The notes beneath the pieces are model-generated. The model had not been told where the DNA came from and searched no databases. It saw only the letters and a program-made list of their open reading frames with translations. This document shows, one piece after another, positions 8,859 to 16,491 of a stretch of DNA of 64,000 bases (positions within the stretch are counted from its first letter, which is position 1; each line of letters starts with the position of its first letter). The position numbers and the translations under genes are program-made. This DNA is from Phycisphaerae bacterium. GTDB lineage: Bacteria; Planctomycetota; Phycisphaerae; UBA1845; CAIVHJ01. The stretch covers positions 62,001 through 126,000 of the forward strand of contig JAJVHX010000007.1 in the NCBI GenBank assembly GCA_022072405.1. Reading direction: 5' to 3'.

Positions 8859-9422
8859 TTAATAAATGGATTCCAGCGAGCGGTAGGGGGTTTCGGCGAT
8901 TTCGATCGGCACCAGGTCGGTGATCAGCCATTGCTGGTCGCTGAATTCCAGGTTGAGTCGCCACTTGGAAGGGATCATGTGGCTCCAGCCTTCGGCGGTG
9001 ACGCTGCAGTTGCCGGTGGTCACCACTTCCGCCCGCTCACCCTGCAGCTTGAGTTCGATAATATGGACGCTGGGTTCGCGCACGTCATATTTGCGGAGGA
9101 TCACTTCCACCCAGTCCTTAAACTGGATCCGGTTCATACCGCCGGTAAACTGGGCGTGTGGGCTGATCAGTACCATGATGGCGGGGATATCGCCGGCTTC
9201 GACGTGGTTAGCCAGGTGCTGCAGAGTCTGTTCGAGTTTTTCGCGGGTGGTGACAACCATGCTCTGCAGCACAAACAGCAGCGGGATCGCCAGCAGCACC
9301 GCCAGCATTGTTCGCCGACTGGCTGGTGAGCGGGTCACATTCCACCAACCGACCGCCGCCAGTAGCACCGGTATCAGCGCTATACACAGCAGAAACGGGC
9401 TTTCAAATAAAATGCGACTCAT
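8859..9422 (-). CDS. Membrane-anchored NTF2-like hypothetical protein
   Basis: Not assigned to a named family. The 187-residue protein begins with two closely spaced hydrophobic helices (about residues 8-26 and 36-54) joined by a short basic loop, then a cytoplasmic or periplasmic domain. That domain has the rhythm of an NTF2/SnoaL-like alpha+beta cone: a helix (EKLEQTLQHLANHVEAGD), a strand/loop PHAQFTGG, then three to four long strands ending LVPIEIAETPYRSL. No catalytic residues can be picked. The ATG at 9422 is preferred over one at 9455 because the membrane helix follows directly. Convergent with the FIST gene, whose stop is 20 bp away. Confidence 0.7.
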   Translation of the reverse strand: MSRILFESPFLLCIALIPVLLAAVGWWNVTRSPASRRTMLAVLLAIPLLFVLQSMVVTTREKLEQTLQHLANHVEAGDIPAIMVLISPHAQFTGGMNRIQFKDWVEVILRKYDVREPSVHIIELKLQGERAEVVTTGNCSVTAEGWSHMIPSKWRLNLEFSDQQWLITDLVPIEIAETPYRSLESIY

Positions 9423-9519
9423 GGCTGATATTGTAACGTCACGGTGGCGATTCATCCCACAGCAGCCAAGAGGAGGTCAGGACTTGTGATCCGGTCGCGA
9501 AGTGGGTTTAATATCCGAC

Positions 9520-10269
9520 ATGGATCGACCCCCGTATCAGGATCAATTCGGTACGCAACCCAACTTTCAGGACGAGATGCAGGGTTACGTGCCAGCCCCC
9601 AACAGCGGTCTGGCCATCACCGCATTGGTGCTGGCCCTCTGTTCGCTGGTGGTCTGCTGCCCAGCTATCGCCCCGTTATGCGCACTTCTGGCGATCATTT
9701 TTGCAGTGACCGCCTTCGGGGCGACCCGCGGCGGACGACGGCGTGGCCGAGGCTTGGCCATCGCCGGATTGATTATCGGATTGTTGACCTTGCCGCTGGG
9801 CATATTTGCCACTTACTGGCTTTATAATGTAGCCATCGAGACACAGGTCCACCTAGCGCCGGTCGTGAAGGCGACGATGGATCAGGATTGGCCGACTGTC
9901 TCGAAAGAATTATACCAGTTAGGCAGCCCACGGTTTCAATCCCAGGTCAGCGAGGAGCAGTTGCTGAAATTCCTGCGTCGTCATTTTGTTGATTCGGCAA
10001 CAATGCAGAGGTTCGAGTTGAACGAAGCGCAACCAGTCAGCCCCACCGGCCGCGCCAATGAACGGAAGATCAATATCAATGTGAAACTGAGCAATGGTGA
10101 AACGGTAACGGTCGGGGTGGTTTTTTCCGCCGATGTCTGGGGGCACACGTTTTTCGAGGATCTGCTGGTCAAGGATGAATCGTTGCTGAAAAACGCCCTG
10201 CCTGAAAAATCAATTAGCAGCGCTCCGGCGACACTCCCCGAGTCGCAACCCGGTTCCGAAACCCCTTAA
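9520..10269 (+). CDS. DUF4190-type membrane protein
   Basis: 249-residue protein of unknown function. A polar, Gln/Pro-rich N terminus is followed by a DUF4190-like pair of membrane helices (LAITALVLALCSLVVCCPAI and, after a GGRRRGRG basic loop, LAIAGLIIGLLTLPLGIFAT). The C-terminal half is a soluble alpha+beta domain (FQSQVSEEQLLKFLRR; KININVKLSNGETVTVGVVF) that resembles the NTF2-like or DUF4864-like domains often fused to such helices. The tail is Ser/Pro-rich. The ATG at 9520 was chosen over a GTG at 9502. It is divergent from the preceding membrane protein gene, and both pair membrane helices with a small C-terminal domain. Confidence 0.7.
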   Translation: MDRPPYQDQFGTQPNFQDEMQGYVPAPNSGLAITALVLALCSLVVCCPAIAPLCALLAIIFAVTAFGATRGGRRRGRGLAIAGLIIGLLTLPLGIFATYWLYNVAIETQVHLAPVVKATMDQDWPTVSKELYQLGSPRFQSQVSEEQLLKFLRRHFVDSATMQRFELNEAQPVSPTGRANERKININVKLSNGETVTVGVVFSADVWGHTFFEDLLVKDESLLKNALPEKSISSAPATLPESQPGSETP

Positions 10270-10321
10270 AAGCCCCTGCTAAAATTCGCCCGTCACATAC
10301 CTGAGCAGCTCATCTTTGACC

Positions 10322-10410
10322 GGCAGGGGTAGTTTTTCGCCGAGCCGCGACCGTAAGGGAGCGGTCTTCACGACCTGGCCAGTCTGTTATTTCAAATATA
10401 ACCAAATACT
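10322..10410 (+). repeat. Family A element, forward copy (pair member 1)
   Basis: Core GAGCCGCGACCGTAAGGGAG plus CGGTCTTCA with weakened ends (GGCAGGGGTAG at the left, AACCAAATAC at the right). Eight bp further on lies an inverted second copy, so the two cores can pair with each other to form a hairpin spanning about 150 bp. Confidence 0.75.
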
Positions 10411-10417
10411 TATTACC

Positions 10418-10504
10418 GGTGCGGATATAGTTTGCTACCCATTCATTCACAACATCATGAAGACCGCTCCCTTACGGTCGTGGCACGTAAAACCGACCAG
10501 TACC
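10418..10504 (-). repeat. Family A element, reverse copy (pair member 2)
   Basis: Starts GGTGCGGATATAGTTTG and ends ACCAGTACC; its core on the plus strand is GAAGACCGCTCCCTTACGGT. It is head-to-head with the copy at 10322-10410 and lies just upstream of the promoter of the LOG-family gene. Confidence 0.8.
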
Positions 10505-10521
10505 CTTTTTACCGGTGGCTC

Positions 10522-10549
10522 TTGGCAAAAAAAGCGGGAATGGTATAAT
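10522..10549 (+). promoter_or_regulatory. Sigma-70 type promoter for the LOG-family gene
   Basis: TTGGCA, 16-bp spacer with TGG directly before the -10, then a perfect TATAAT. The predicted transcript starts near 10556 and leaves a leader of about 110 nt before the start codon at 10665. Confidence 0.65.
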
Positions 10550-10664
10550 AACTGACAGTATCGGGGTTGTTTGAGCATTCCACTGATCAACATTCCCAGC
10601 TATCATCCCAGCCACCCACATCGTGTGAGTTGCTGGAGTTATTGTTCTATTAATTGGAGTTTTC

Positions 10665-11708
10665 ATGTCGAAGTTCAGTCAAGTACCGCGCGTACCCCGT
10701 CCGGAATCAATCGAGCGCGAGACGGCCATTCGCCGTTATCTGGAAGAGTTTGCCCCCAGTCCGCATCAGGATCTGTTGATGGAGATGATGGTGACCCTCA
10801 GCCGGCTGGCCAAGGATCGCGCCGGTCGTGGTGAGGTCAAGGTGCTCAACGCCGCCCTGCGCGAGTTGCGCTATGCGTTCAAGGTTTTCGCCCCCTACCA
10901 GGATACGCCCAAGGTGACGATTTTCGGATCGGCCCGGGTGGGCGAGCAGCATCCCGATTATATCCAGGCGAAAGTGTTTGCCGAGGAAATCCGCCGCCGC
11001 GGCTGGATGGTGATCACCGGAGCGGGGGATGGGATAATGCGGGCCGGCCACGATGGAGCCACCCGTGATGGCAGTTTCGGTGTAGCCATTTCGCTGCCTT
11101 TCGAGCAGCATACCAACGATATCATTGCCAATGACCCCAAGCTGGTCAATTTCAAATATTTCTTCACCCGCAAGCTGCTTTTCATCAAAGAAGCGGAAGC
11201 GGTTGCTCTTTTCCCCGGCGGTTTCGGCACGCAGGACGAGGGTTTTGAAGCGCTGACCCTGGTGCAGACCGGTAAAGCCAACCTGATGCCCATCGTCATG
11301 GTGGATCATCCGGGTGGCACCTACTGGAAACACTGGCAGCAGTATGTGGAGCGCGAACTGCTCGCGACGGGCATGATCAGCCCGGAAGATATGCATCTCT
11401 TCAAGATCACCGATCGGGCGGAAGAGGCGGTCGAGGAAATCTGCCGGTTTTATCGGCGCTATCACTCGGCCCGTATGGTCTATGACGATCTGGTCATTCG
11501 CCTGCACGCGCCATTACCCGATAACATGGTGCAGGGGTTGGCCCGCGATTTTGCCGATGTGATCACTTCGGGAAGTCTGAACCAGATCAACGAAGCGTTG
11601 CCCGCGGAGAACGGTGAATATCCACACCAGCCGCGTCTGATCTTCCGCTTCAATCGCCGATTGATCGGTCGATTGCGGCAGATGATCGATCGGATCAATG
11701 CCGACTAA
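10665..11708 (+). CDS. LOG-family (TIGR00730-like) nucleotide phosphoribohydrolase
   Basis: Rossmann-fold protein of the 'lysine decarboxylase-like' LOG family. Characterised members cleave nucleoside 5'-monophosphates to base plus ribose 5-phosphate, releasing cytokinins in some organisms. Seen: TIFGSARVGEQHPDYIQA for the first strand/loop, VITGAGDGIMRAGHDGA, and the signature FPGGFGTQDEGFEALTLVQ with the catalytic Arg/Glu context. At 347 residues it has N- and C-terminal helical extensions compared with the 180-200 residue core, as in larger bacterial members related to PpnN. The start has a TTGGAG-like ribosome site about 7 bp upstream. Likely monocistronic behind its own promoter; the substrate is not determinable. 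Confidence 0.9.
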   Translation: MSKFSQVPRVPRPESIERETAIRRYLEEFAPSPHQDLLMEMMVTLSRLAKDRAGRGEVKVLNAALRELRYAFKVFAPYQDTPKVTIFGSARVGEQHPDYIQAKVFAEEIRRRGWMVITGAGDGIMRAGHDGATRDGSFGVAISLPFEQHTNDIIANDPKLVNFKYFFTRKLLFIKEAEAVALFPGGFGTQDEGFEALTLVQTGKANLMPIVMVDHPGGTYWKHWQQYVERELLATGMISPEDMHLFKITDRAEEAVEEICRFYRRYHSARMVYDDLVIRLHAPLPDNMVQGLARDFADVITSGSLNQINEALPAENGEYPHQPRLIFRFNRRLIGRLRQMIDRINAD

Positions 11709-11776
11709 CGCGATTTGTTATCACGCCATTCGTGAGATTTGCCACGGCGGTATCAGTCGGGGCGAGCCACACATTT

Positions 11777-11805
11777 TGTGCACGGCTCGTAGAACCGTGG
11801 CACAC
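11777..11805. repeat. Family B hairpin
   Basis: GCACGGCTC-GTA-GAACCGTGGC with outer TGTG/CACAC, the minimal form of the family B repeat. It lies between the convergent LOG-family and HD-domain genes; a separate 12-bp perfect palindrome GACAGCGCTGTC follows at 11886-11897. Neither has a T-tract suitable for a terminator. Confidence 0.65.
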
Positions 11806-11931
11806 TGCCGAACAAGATGAAATCAGCGTTTTTCTATCATCGTTATTTTAACGGTTGCAATTTTTTATACTCGTTCACTGGCACTGACAGCGCTGTCATG
11901 GCAGTGAAACGGACTTCCTGATGCCAAAAAT

Positions 11932-12585
11932 TTACGTTTCGGCGCGCAGGGCCTGGTGGGGAAGGAATAATTTTTCCGGGCAGACGACTTGTTGCAGCGC
12001 CTGCAGGGCGCGGGGGTTGAATTGCGTACCGCTGCGCTGCTGTAAAACTGCCAGAGTACGCTGGATGCTGGTGGAGGCGCGATAGGGTCGACCGGCGGTC
12101 AGGGCATCATAGGCATCGGCCACCGCAACCACATCGGTGTAAAAATCCAGCTTCGAGTTGTAGTCATGGCGGAGAGGGTAATTGGCGCTGTACCAGCGAT
12201 GATGATGGAGTACGACATGGGCTTCATCACGTAATAGGCGATGTTTCCGCAGCAGCTCCGCCCCTATTTCACAGTGGGCATCGATCGCGTCCCATTCCTC
12301 GCCGGTCAATGGATCGCATTTTTCCAGCAAGGGTACCGGCACACCCACCTTGCCGAGATCGTGCAGGAGGGCGGCGCGGGCCAGTCCCCACCGCTGTTCC
12401 GGCGGAATATTGAGCACGGCAGCCATCTGCAGGACCAGATCGTGCACGCGCAGGGAGTGTTCATAGGTGGGCTGATGATGATCGCGCAGTTTCTGTATCA
12501 GGTAGTGGGCGAGATTATCGAGCAGCTCCTGGAAATCCTCATCGTACTCATTCCAGGTGGTAGTGGATGTCGGCCACAAGCGCAT
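11932..12585 (-). CDS. HD-GYP-like metal-dependent phosphohydrolase
   Basis: 217 residues, a single HD-type domain. Seen: H43 region (TYEHSLRVHDL), the HD pair at 75-76 in ALLHDLGKVGVP, a further His at 104, an HHH run at 127-129 and Asp157 in VADAYDALTAGRPYR, all in the order expected for HD-GYP c-di-GMP phosphodiesterases. The GYP motif itself is degraded: where HHExxDGxGYP is expected the protein has HHHRWYSANYP. It may therefore act on a different phosphoester or have weak c-di-GMP activity (inference). No receiver or membrane domain is attached. It is convergent with the LOG-family gene. Confidence 0.85.
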   Translation of the reverse strand: MRLWPTSTTTWNEYDEDFQELLDNLAHYLIQKLRDHHQPTYEHSLRVHDLVLQMAAVLNIPPEQRWGLARAALLHDLGKVGVPVPLLEKCDPLTGEEWDAIDAHCEIGAELLRKHRLLRDEAHVVLHHHRWYSANYPLRHDYNSKLDFYTDVVAVADAYDALTAGRPYRASTSIQRTLAVLQQRSGTQFNPRALQALQQVVCPEKLFLPHQALRAET

Positions 12586-12893
12586 GTGCTGGTTCCAGTA
12601 GACTGCCGGTCGTCGGAGGGATAACTCGGCTGCTCCCTGCAGCCCCGCTCCAGTCGCCGCTACTCAGCCATGACCAGCATCGACTACCACGACGCCCGAC
12701 GTTAAAAGTCGGCTGATGAAAGTTCACAGGGTGACGAGGATCACCGCATCGATAGGTATTATCAGAGCCGTGAACACCGGCGACGGATAGCATAATGGTG
12801 CATGAGGAATTGCGTGTCGTGAAAGAAAACCGATCGCCCACTTCAGAGTGCTATTATGCGTATTTATTGGTCGTTACGGTCGCCGGTATTCCG
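12586..12893. other. Intergenic region, 308 bp, no gene seen
   Basis: Between the HD-domain gene and asd, both on the minus strand. A 97-codon open frame on the minus strand has no recognisable protein character (Ser/Arg/His-rich, overlaps the HD gene start) and is not called. No promoter, terminator or repeat was recognised. Confidence 0.45.
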
Positions 12894-13937
12894 TTATCGG
12901 TTACTCAGTAATTCGGCGATCTGTACGGCGTTCAGCGCGGCGCCTTTGCGCAATTGATCGCCGCAGACAAACAGGCTGATGCTGCAGCCGGTGGGATCGC
13001 TCAGGTCCTGACGGATACGTCCGACCAGTACGTCATCGCCGCCGGAAGCGTCGATCGGCATGGGGAAATAGTTGCGCTGGGGATCGTCCACCAGCCGCAC
13101 GCCAGGCGCTTGCTGTAACAGGGTCCGCACCTGATCCGGGGTTATCGGCCGCTCCGTCGTCAGGGTGATACTTTCGCTATGGGCCCGCAGAATAGGAACG
13201 CGGATGCATGTGGCACTGAGCGGCAGCTGTGGAGTGTGAAAAATCTTGCGCGTTTCATCGGCTACTTTGCGTTCTTCCTGATTGTAGCCGCTCTCATCGA
13301 TGGCGGTGTTATGGCTGAAGAGATTGAACGCGCACGGATGAGGAAAGACGTTGGGTTGGGATTGCAGCTCCGCGCGGGTTAAAACCCGCGGCTCGGAGGT
13401 GTTTGCACCGGTGTTCAGATATTGACGGGTCTGGTCGAGCAGTTCCTGCATAGCGCTGGCGCCGGCGCCACTGACCGCCTGATAGGTGCTGATGAGCAGT
13501 CGTTGGACCGGATTATTGCGGTGAATCGGCCAGACCGCCATGGCCATGATGATCGTCGTGCAGTTGGGGTTGGCAATCAATCCCTGATGTGTCGAGATGT
13601 CCTGTGGATTGATTTCCGGAACCACCAACGGCGTGTGCGGGTCCATGCGGAAGGCGGAGGAATTATCGATGATCACGGTTCGGCCGTTGCGAAACTGGCC
13701 GGCCACTGCCTTGGTGATGCTGGATCCGGCGGAAAAAAGGGCGATATCCACATCCTGCATCTGCGCAGGATTCAGTTCCCGGACCACCAGCTTTTCCTGA
13801 CGATAAGTCAGTTGTTTACCGGCAGAGCGCGCCGAAGCCCAGAGACTCACCCGATCTGTCGGGAAGGCCCGCTCCTCCAGTATGGACAGCATCTCCACTC
13901 CCACCGCACCCGTAGCACCGACAATGGCAACATGCAT
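12894..13937 (-). CDS. asd: Aspartate-semialdehyde dehydrogenase
   Basis: NADPH-dependent reduction of aspartyl phosphate to aspartate semialdehyde, the branch-point enzyme for lysine/diaminopimelate, threonine and methionine. Seen: nucleotide-binding VAIVGATGAVG at the N terminus, SAGSS, the catalytic Cys126 in NPNCTT, Gln153 in YQAVSGAG and the active-site His253 in RAHSES. The 347-residue length is a little above the usual 330-340. The difference lies in a variable loop at about residues 179-190 whose DNA (13369-13398) is a copy of an intergenic palindromic repeat, in frame. No dapA or lysC homologue is adjacent. Upstream, after 368 bp, the ATP synthase operon is transcribed in the opposite direction. 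Confidence 0.96.
   Translation of the reverse strand: MHVAIVGATGAVGVEMLSILEERAFPTDRVSLWASARSAGKQLTYRQEKLVVRELNPAQMQDVDIALFSAGSSITKAVAGQFRNGRTVIIDNSSAFRMDPHTPLVVPEINPQDISTHQGLIANPNCTTIIMAMAVWPIHRNNPVQRLLISTYQAVSGAGASAMQELLDQTRQYLNTGANTSEPRVLTRAELQSQPNVFPHPCAFNLFSHNTAIDESGYNQEERKVADETRKIFHTPQLPLSATCIRVPILRAHSESITLTTERPITPDQVRTLLQQAPGVRLVDDPQRNYFPMPIDASGGDDVLVGRIRQDLSDPTGCSISLFVCGDQLRKGAALNAVQIAELLSNR
13369..13398. repeat. Family C repeat inside the asd coding sequence
   Basis: 30 bp with the same flanks (TCCGCGCG, GCGGCTCGGAG) as the intergenic copy at 901-930 and an 8-bp stem CGCGGGTT-AA-AACCCGCG. Because 30 is a multiple of three it keeps the asd frame and encodes SEPRVLTRAE-like residues in a surface-loop position. 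Confidence 0.75.
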
Positions 13938-14305
13938 GACCCGGACCTCTATCCTGCGACACTTAATTCCACCCTATTGCCCGGCGGGCTTTATTGTTTG
14001 CCTGAGTTCACTTTAGGGCGGAAAAGATCATCGTACTGTAAGCCTTTCCGGCCGTCTATGTGCCTTGACGACAATATATACTGGTTGATAAACTACCGCG
14101 TCTTGCCTGGCGGCGAGCGGTGTGTTTTCCCCTGCTCTTGTCGGCAAGCGGCACTTTCCCGGATGATACTGATCTATCCTGACGAAGGTAAACACCTTCG
14201 TGGTTACCGCCGTCACAAGTTAATTTAATAGCGGAGCCGGCCTCGGGTTCGGGCGGAATACCGGTCTTGCCGGTCGACTGGTACGGCTAGGATAATCGAT
14301 GGCTT
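13938..14305 (+). promoter_or_regulatory. ATP synthase operon promoter/leader region
   Basis: 368 bp between divergent asd and atpZ. A candidate promoter is TTGACG at 14065-14070, 18-bp spacer, TAAACT at 14089-14094, giving a leader of roughly 200 nt. Within it CGAAGGT-AAAC-ACCTTCG (14183-14200) can form a 7-bp hairpin without a T-tract. Nothing else was recognised. Confidence 0.45.
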
Positions 14306-14575
14306 ATGAAGAGTCCGGAAGATCCCAAGCAACCATCGAGCGGTTACCGCCTGCTGACTTTGGGTACGGAACTGGTGGCAGCGGTGGCAGGTGGATCACT
14401 GGTGGGTTGGTGGATTGATCGTCAATATCAGACCCGTTATGGCTTATTGATCGGTGCGTTGGTTGGCATTGTGGGCGGGCTGTATAACCTGATCAAGCAG
14501 TCATACAGCGTGATGCAAGAACAGCAGGCGGAATTGGATCGGCAAGATGAAGGCAACGATTCCGCAGCCGATTAA
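14306..14575 (+). CDS. atpZ: AtpZ/AtpI-type ATP synthase accessory protein
   Basis: 89-residue inner-membrane protein with two helices (TELVAAVAGGSLVGWWID and LLIGALVGIVGGLYNLI) around a short DRQYQTRYG loop, the pattern of the AtpZ family encoded first in many F-type ATP synthase operons. AtpZ with AtpI is reported to assist c-ring assembly and Mg2+/Ca2+ transport. The C terminus is polar and acidic. Its last 29 bp overlap the next gene in another frame, so translation is probably coupled. First gene of the operon. Confidence 0.85.
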   Translation: MKSPEDPKQPSSGYRLLTLGTELVAAVAGGSLVGWWIDRQYQTRYGLLIGALVGIVGGLYNLIKQSYSVMQEQQAELDRQDEGNDSAAD

Positions 14576-15017
14576 TACTGAGCAGCCGATGCGATCGGCG
14601 GCATATCGCTGGTTGCAACTGGCGGTGATTGGTTTGGCTGCGGCGGTTCTGTTGGCGGCTGTTTTCGGACCGCTCACGTTTCGCCTGGCTGGTTGGCCGG
14701 GTATCAGGGCCATGACAGCAGCATTATTGGCGGTCTGGATTGCCCAGAGTGTGGGTTCGATTCCGATCTGTCAGGCGCTGACTGGTGCAGGACCGGTGAT
14801 GCCGAACAAGGTCATGGGTAGCATGATCTTAAGGTTGATATCAACTGTCGTAGTTGCCATTCCGCTGGTGAGTTCCGGCTGGTGGTTGATGACCCCGCTG
14901 CTGCTTTGGCTGGCGGGGAGTTACTTCATTCTGCTGATGGTGGAAACGGCGGTGCTGACCCGCTGGATCCGGCGGCAAGCGGCGAATTGCAAACTTACGG
15001 GAGCATCGGAAAAATGA
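14547..15017 (+). CDS. atpI: AtpI-like ATP synthase subunit I
   Basis: 156 residues with four predicted membrane helices (about 19-43, 54-75, 94-114 and 116-138), a basic end of helix four (TRWIRRQ) and no other motif. Subunit I is poorly conserved, so the identification rests on topology and on its place between atpZ and atpB. The role would be c-ring assembly. The start may be the ATG at 14547, which overlaps atpZ, or the ATG at 14589 (MRSAAYRWLQLAV) just before the first helix. The stop TGA overlaps the atpB start (ATGATGA), a translational-coupling arrangement. Confidence 0.7.
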   Translation: MKATIPQPINTEQPMRSAAYRWLQLAVIGLAAAVLLAAVFGPLTFRLAGWPGIRAMTAALLAVWIAQSVGSIPICQALTGAGPVMPNKVMGSMILRLISTVVVAIPLVSSGWWLMTPLLLWLAGSYFILLMVETAVLTRWIRRQAANCKLTGASEK

Positions 15018-15901
15018 TGATCGGCGGAGCCATGATGCTGGCGAGTTCCAATCCGATGGAGCATGTCCTGCCGCATAAGCTGTTCGAGATTCGCGGCGTG
15101 GATGTCACCAATCAGATGGTGATGCAGGTTGTGGCGACGTTATTTGTTTTATGGCTGCTTGTCTCGGCTTTTCGGCGGCATGGACGGGCAAATCCTCAGA
15201 ATCTCGAATCGATGGTGCCTCGCGGCAGCGGTCACCTGTTTGAGATCATCTGCAATTACCTGCGAGAACAGGTTGCCCGGCCGATTCTGCAGCATCATAC
15301 CGATCGCTTCATACCTTATATCTGGTCTGTATTCTTTTTCATCTTCGGTTGCAACCTGCTGGGGCTGCTGCCGATCGATGCGATTACCGGCGTATTCAGC
15401 GGAGATCGCTGGCGGACGCATCTCGCCGGTACGGCCACGGGTAATATCGTGGTCACGGGCACGATGGCGGCCTGCACGCTGGTGATGATGGTGGTGAACG
15501 GTCTGCGGCTGGGCGGAATGCACTATCTGGCCCACTTCTGTCCCGGGCCGCTTTGGCTCGCACCGCTGCTGATTCCGGTGGAAATCATCGGGTTGGTGGC
15601 CAAGATCTTCGCCCTCACCGTGCGTTTGTTCGCCAATATGATGGCGGGTCATATTCTGCTGGCGGTACTACTGGGTTTCGGTACGGCGGCATCGGGCTTG
15701 TTGGGGGTGGCGATCGCCATACCCGCCATCGCCGGTGCGGCGGCGATCACCTGTCTGGAAATTTTCGTGGCGGCTTTGCAGGCGTTTATCTTTACGTTTT
15801 TAACGACGCTATTTATCGGCCAGTCGGTGGTTTTTCACCACGACGCGCATGATGAAGAACACCCTGCTGGAGATCATGGCCACGCCGCCCCAGCCCATTG
15901 A
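15014..15901 (+). CDS. atpB: F0F1 ATP synthase subunit a
   Basis: Membrane stator subunit that provides the proton half-channels. 295 residues with five to six helices; the essential Arg lies in LTVRLFANMMAGH, and the last helix holds ALQAFIFTFLTTLFIGQS with the conserved Gln. Family opening seen as HKLFEIRGVDVTNQMVMQ. The ATG at 15014 overlaps the preceding stop and is followed by MMIGGAMMLASSNPMEHVLP. The frame is open further upstream, but only over atpI in a shifted frame. The C terminus ends in a His/Asp/Glu-rich tail (HHDAHDEEHPAGDHGHAAPA), an unusual extension that could bind metal. Confidence 0.97.
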   Translation: MMIGGAMMLASSNPMEHVLPHKLFEIRGVDVTNQMVMQVVATLFVLWLLVSAFRRHGRANPQNLESMVPRGSGHLFEIICNYLREQVARPILQHHTDRFIPYIWSVFFFIFGCNLLGLLPIDAITGVFSGDRWRTHLAGTATGNIVVTGTMAACTLVMMVVNGLRLGGMHYLAHFCPGPLWLAPLLIPVEIIGLVAKIFALTVRLFANMMAGHILLAVLLGFGTAASGLLGVAIAIPAIAGAAAITCLEIFVAALQAFIFTFLTTLFIGQSVVFHHDAHDEEHPAGDHGHAAPAH

Positions 15902-16074
15902 ATTCAGGAGGAAAGAGCGTTTTCTGATCACACAATATCTTACGGGTTACCAACAACTCATTCATATTCGCCATGCCGGGCGAGCAGGATCCTGGTCATG
16001 AGGCTGGAAGGCGATGGCGGAAATTCGGGTTCAGTTCCTGCGGAATCCACGGGAAGAAAACAGGAGTATATGGA

Positions 16075-16425
16075 ATGAAAGGTTTGATCAAGATGTGGCT
16101 GATCGCTCTGGCGGTGGTCACGGTATTCGGGTTGGCTTCGCCGGCGTTTGCTCAGGAAGCGGCTCATGGTGAGGGTGGTTCCGGCTTTGCGCTGTTCCAC
16201 ACACCGACGGCGGGGGCGGCATTTGGCGGGGCGATTGGTGCGGGTCTGGTGCTGATGGGCGGTGGTGCGGGTATCGGCCGGATCGGCGGCAGCGCCGTCG
16301 AGAGTATGGCCCGTCAACCCGAAGCGGCGGGTCAGATCAGCACCGGTATGTTGATCAGCGCGGCAATGGTCGAAGGAGCGACTTTGTTCGGCGTGGTCGT
16401 CTGCCTGCTGGCCGTCTTGAAGTAG
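16075..16425 (+). CDS. atpE: F0F1 ATP synthase subunit c
   Basis: Rotor-ring subunit. After a signal-peptide-like N terminus (MKGLIKMWLIALAVVTVFGL then SPAFAQ) come the two helices and the polar loop ESMARQPEA. The ion-binding carboxylate is the Glu in AAMVEGATLFG of helix 2. The residues that bind Na+ in Ilyobacter-type rings (Gln in helix 1, Ser/Thr after the Glu) are Ile, Gly and Ala here, so proton coupling is expected (inference). The ATG at 16075 has CAGGAG 8 bp upstream. 116 residues, longer than the usual 70-90 because of the leader. Confidence 0.96.
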   Translation: MKGLIKMWLIALAVVTVFGLASPAFAQEAAHGEGGSGFALFHTPTAGAAFGGAIGAGLVLMGGGAGIGRIGGSAVESMARQPEAAGQISTGMLISAAMVEGATLFGVVVCLLAVLK

Positions 16426-16491
16426 TGGACCTGTTGAATCGATAGCGCCCCTGTGAGCATTGGGTGCGCTATGTTTGCTCATGATCGGGTA

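Noticed and set aside
10316-10555. Short frames translating SRDRKGAVF-like peptides here and at several other sites
   Set aside because: All correspond to the family A repeat core in one frame; they recur because the DNA repeats, not because a peptide is conserved.
11886-11897. Perfect 12-bp palindrome GACAGCGCTGTC as a terminator
   Set aside because: No T-tract on either strand after it; short palindromes of this size are expected by chance in 64 kb.
12548-12841. 97-codon minus-strand frame
   Set aside because: Overlaps the HD-domain gene start and has no protein-like features.
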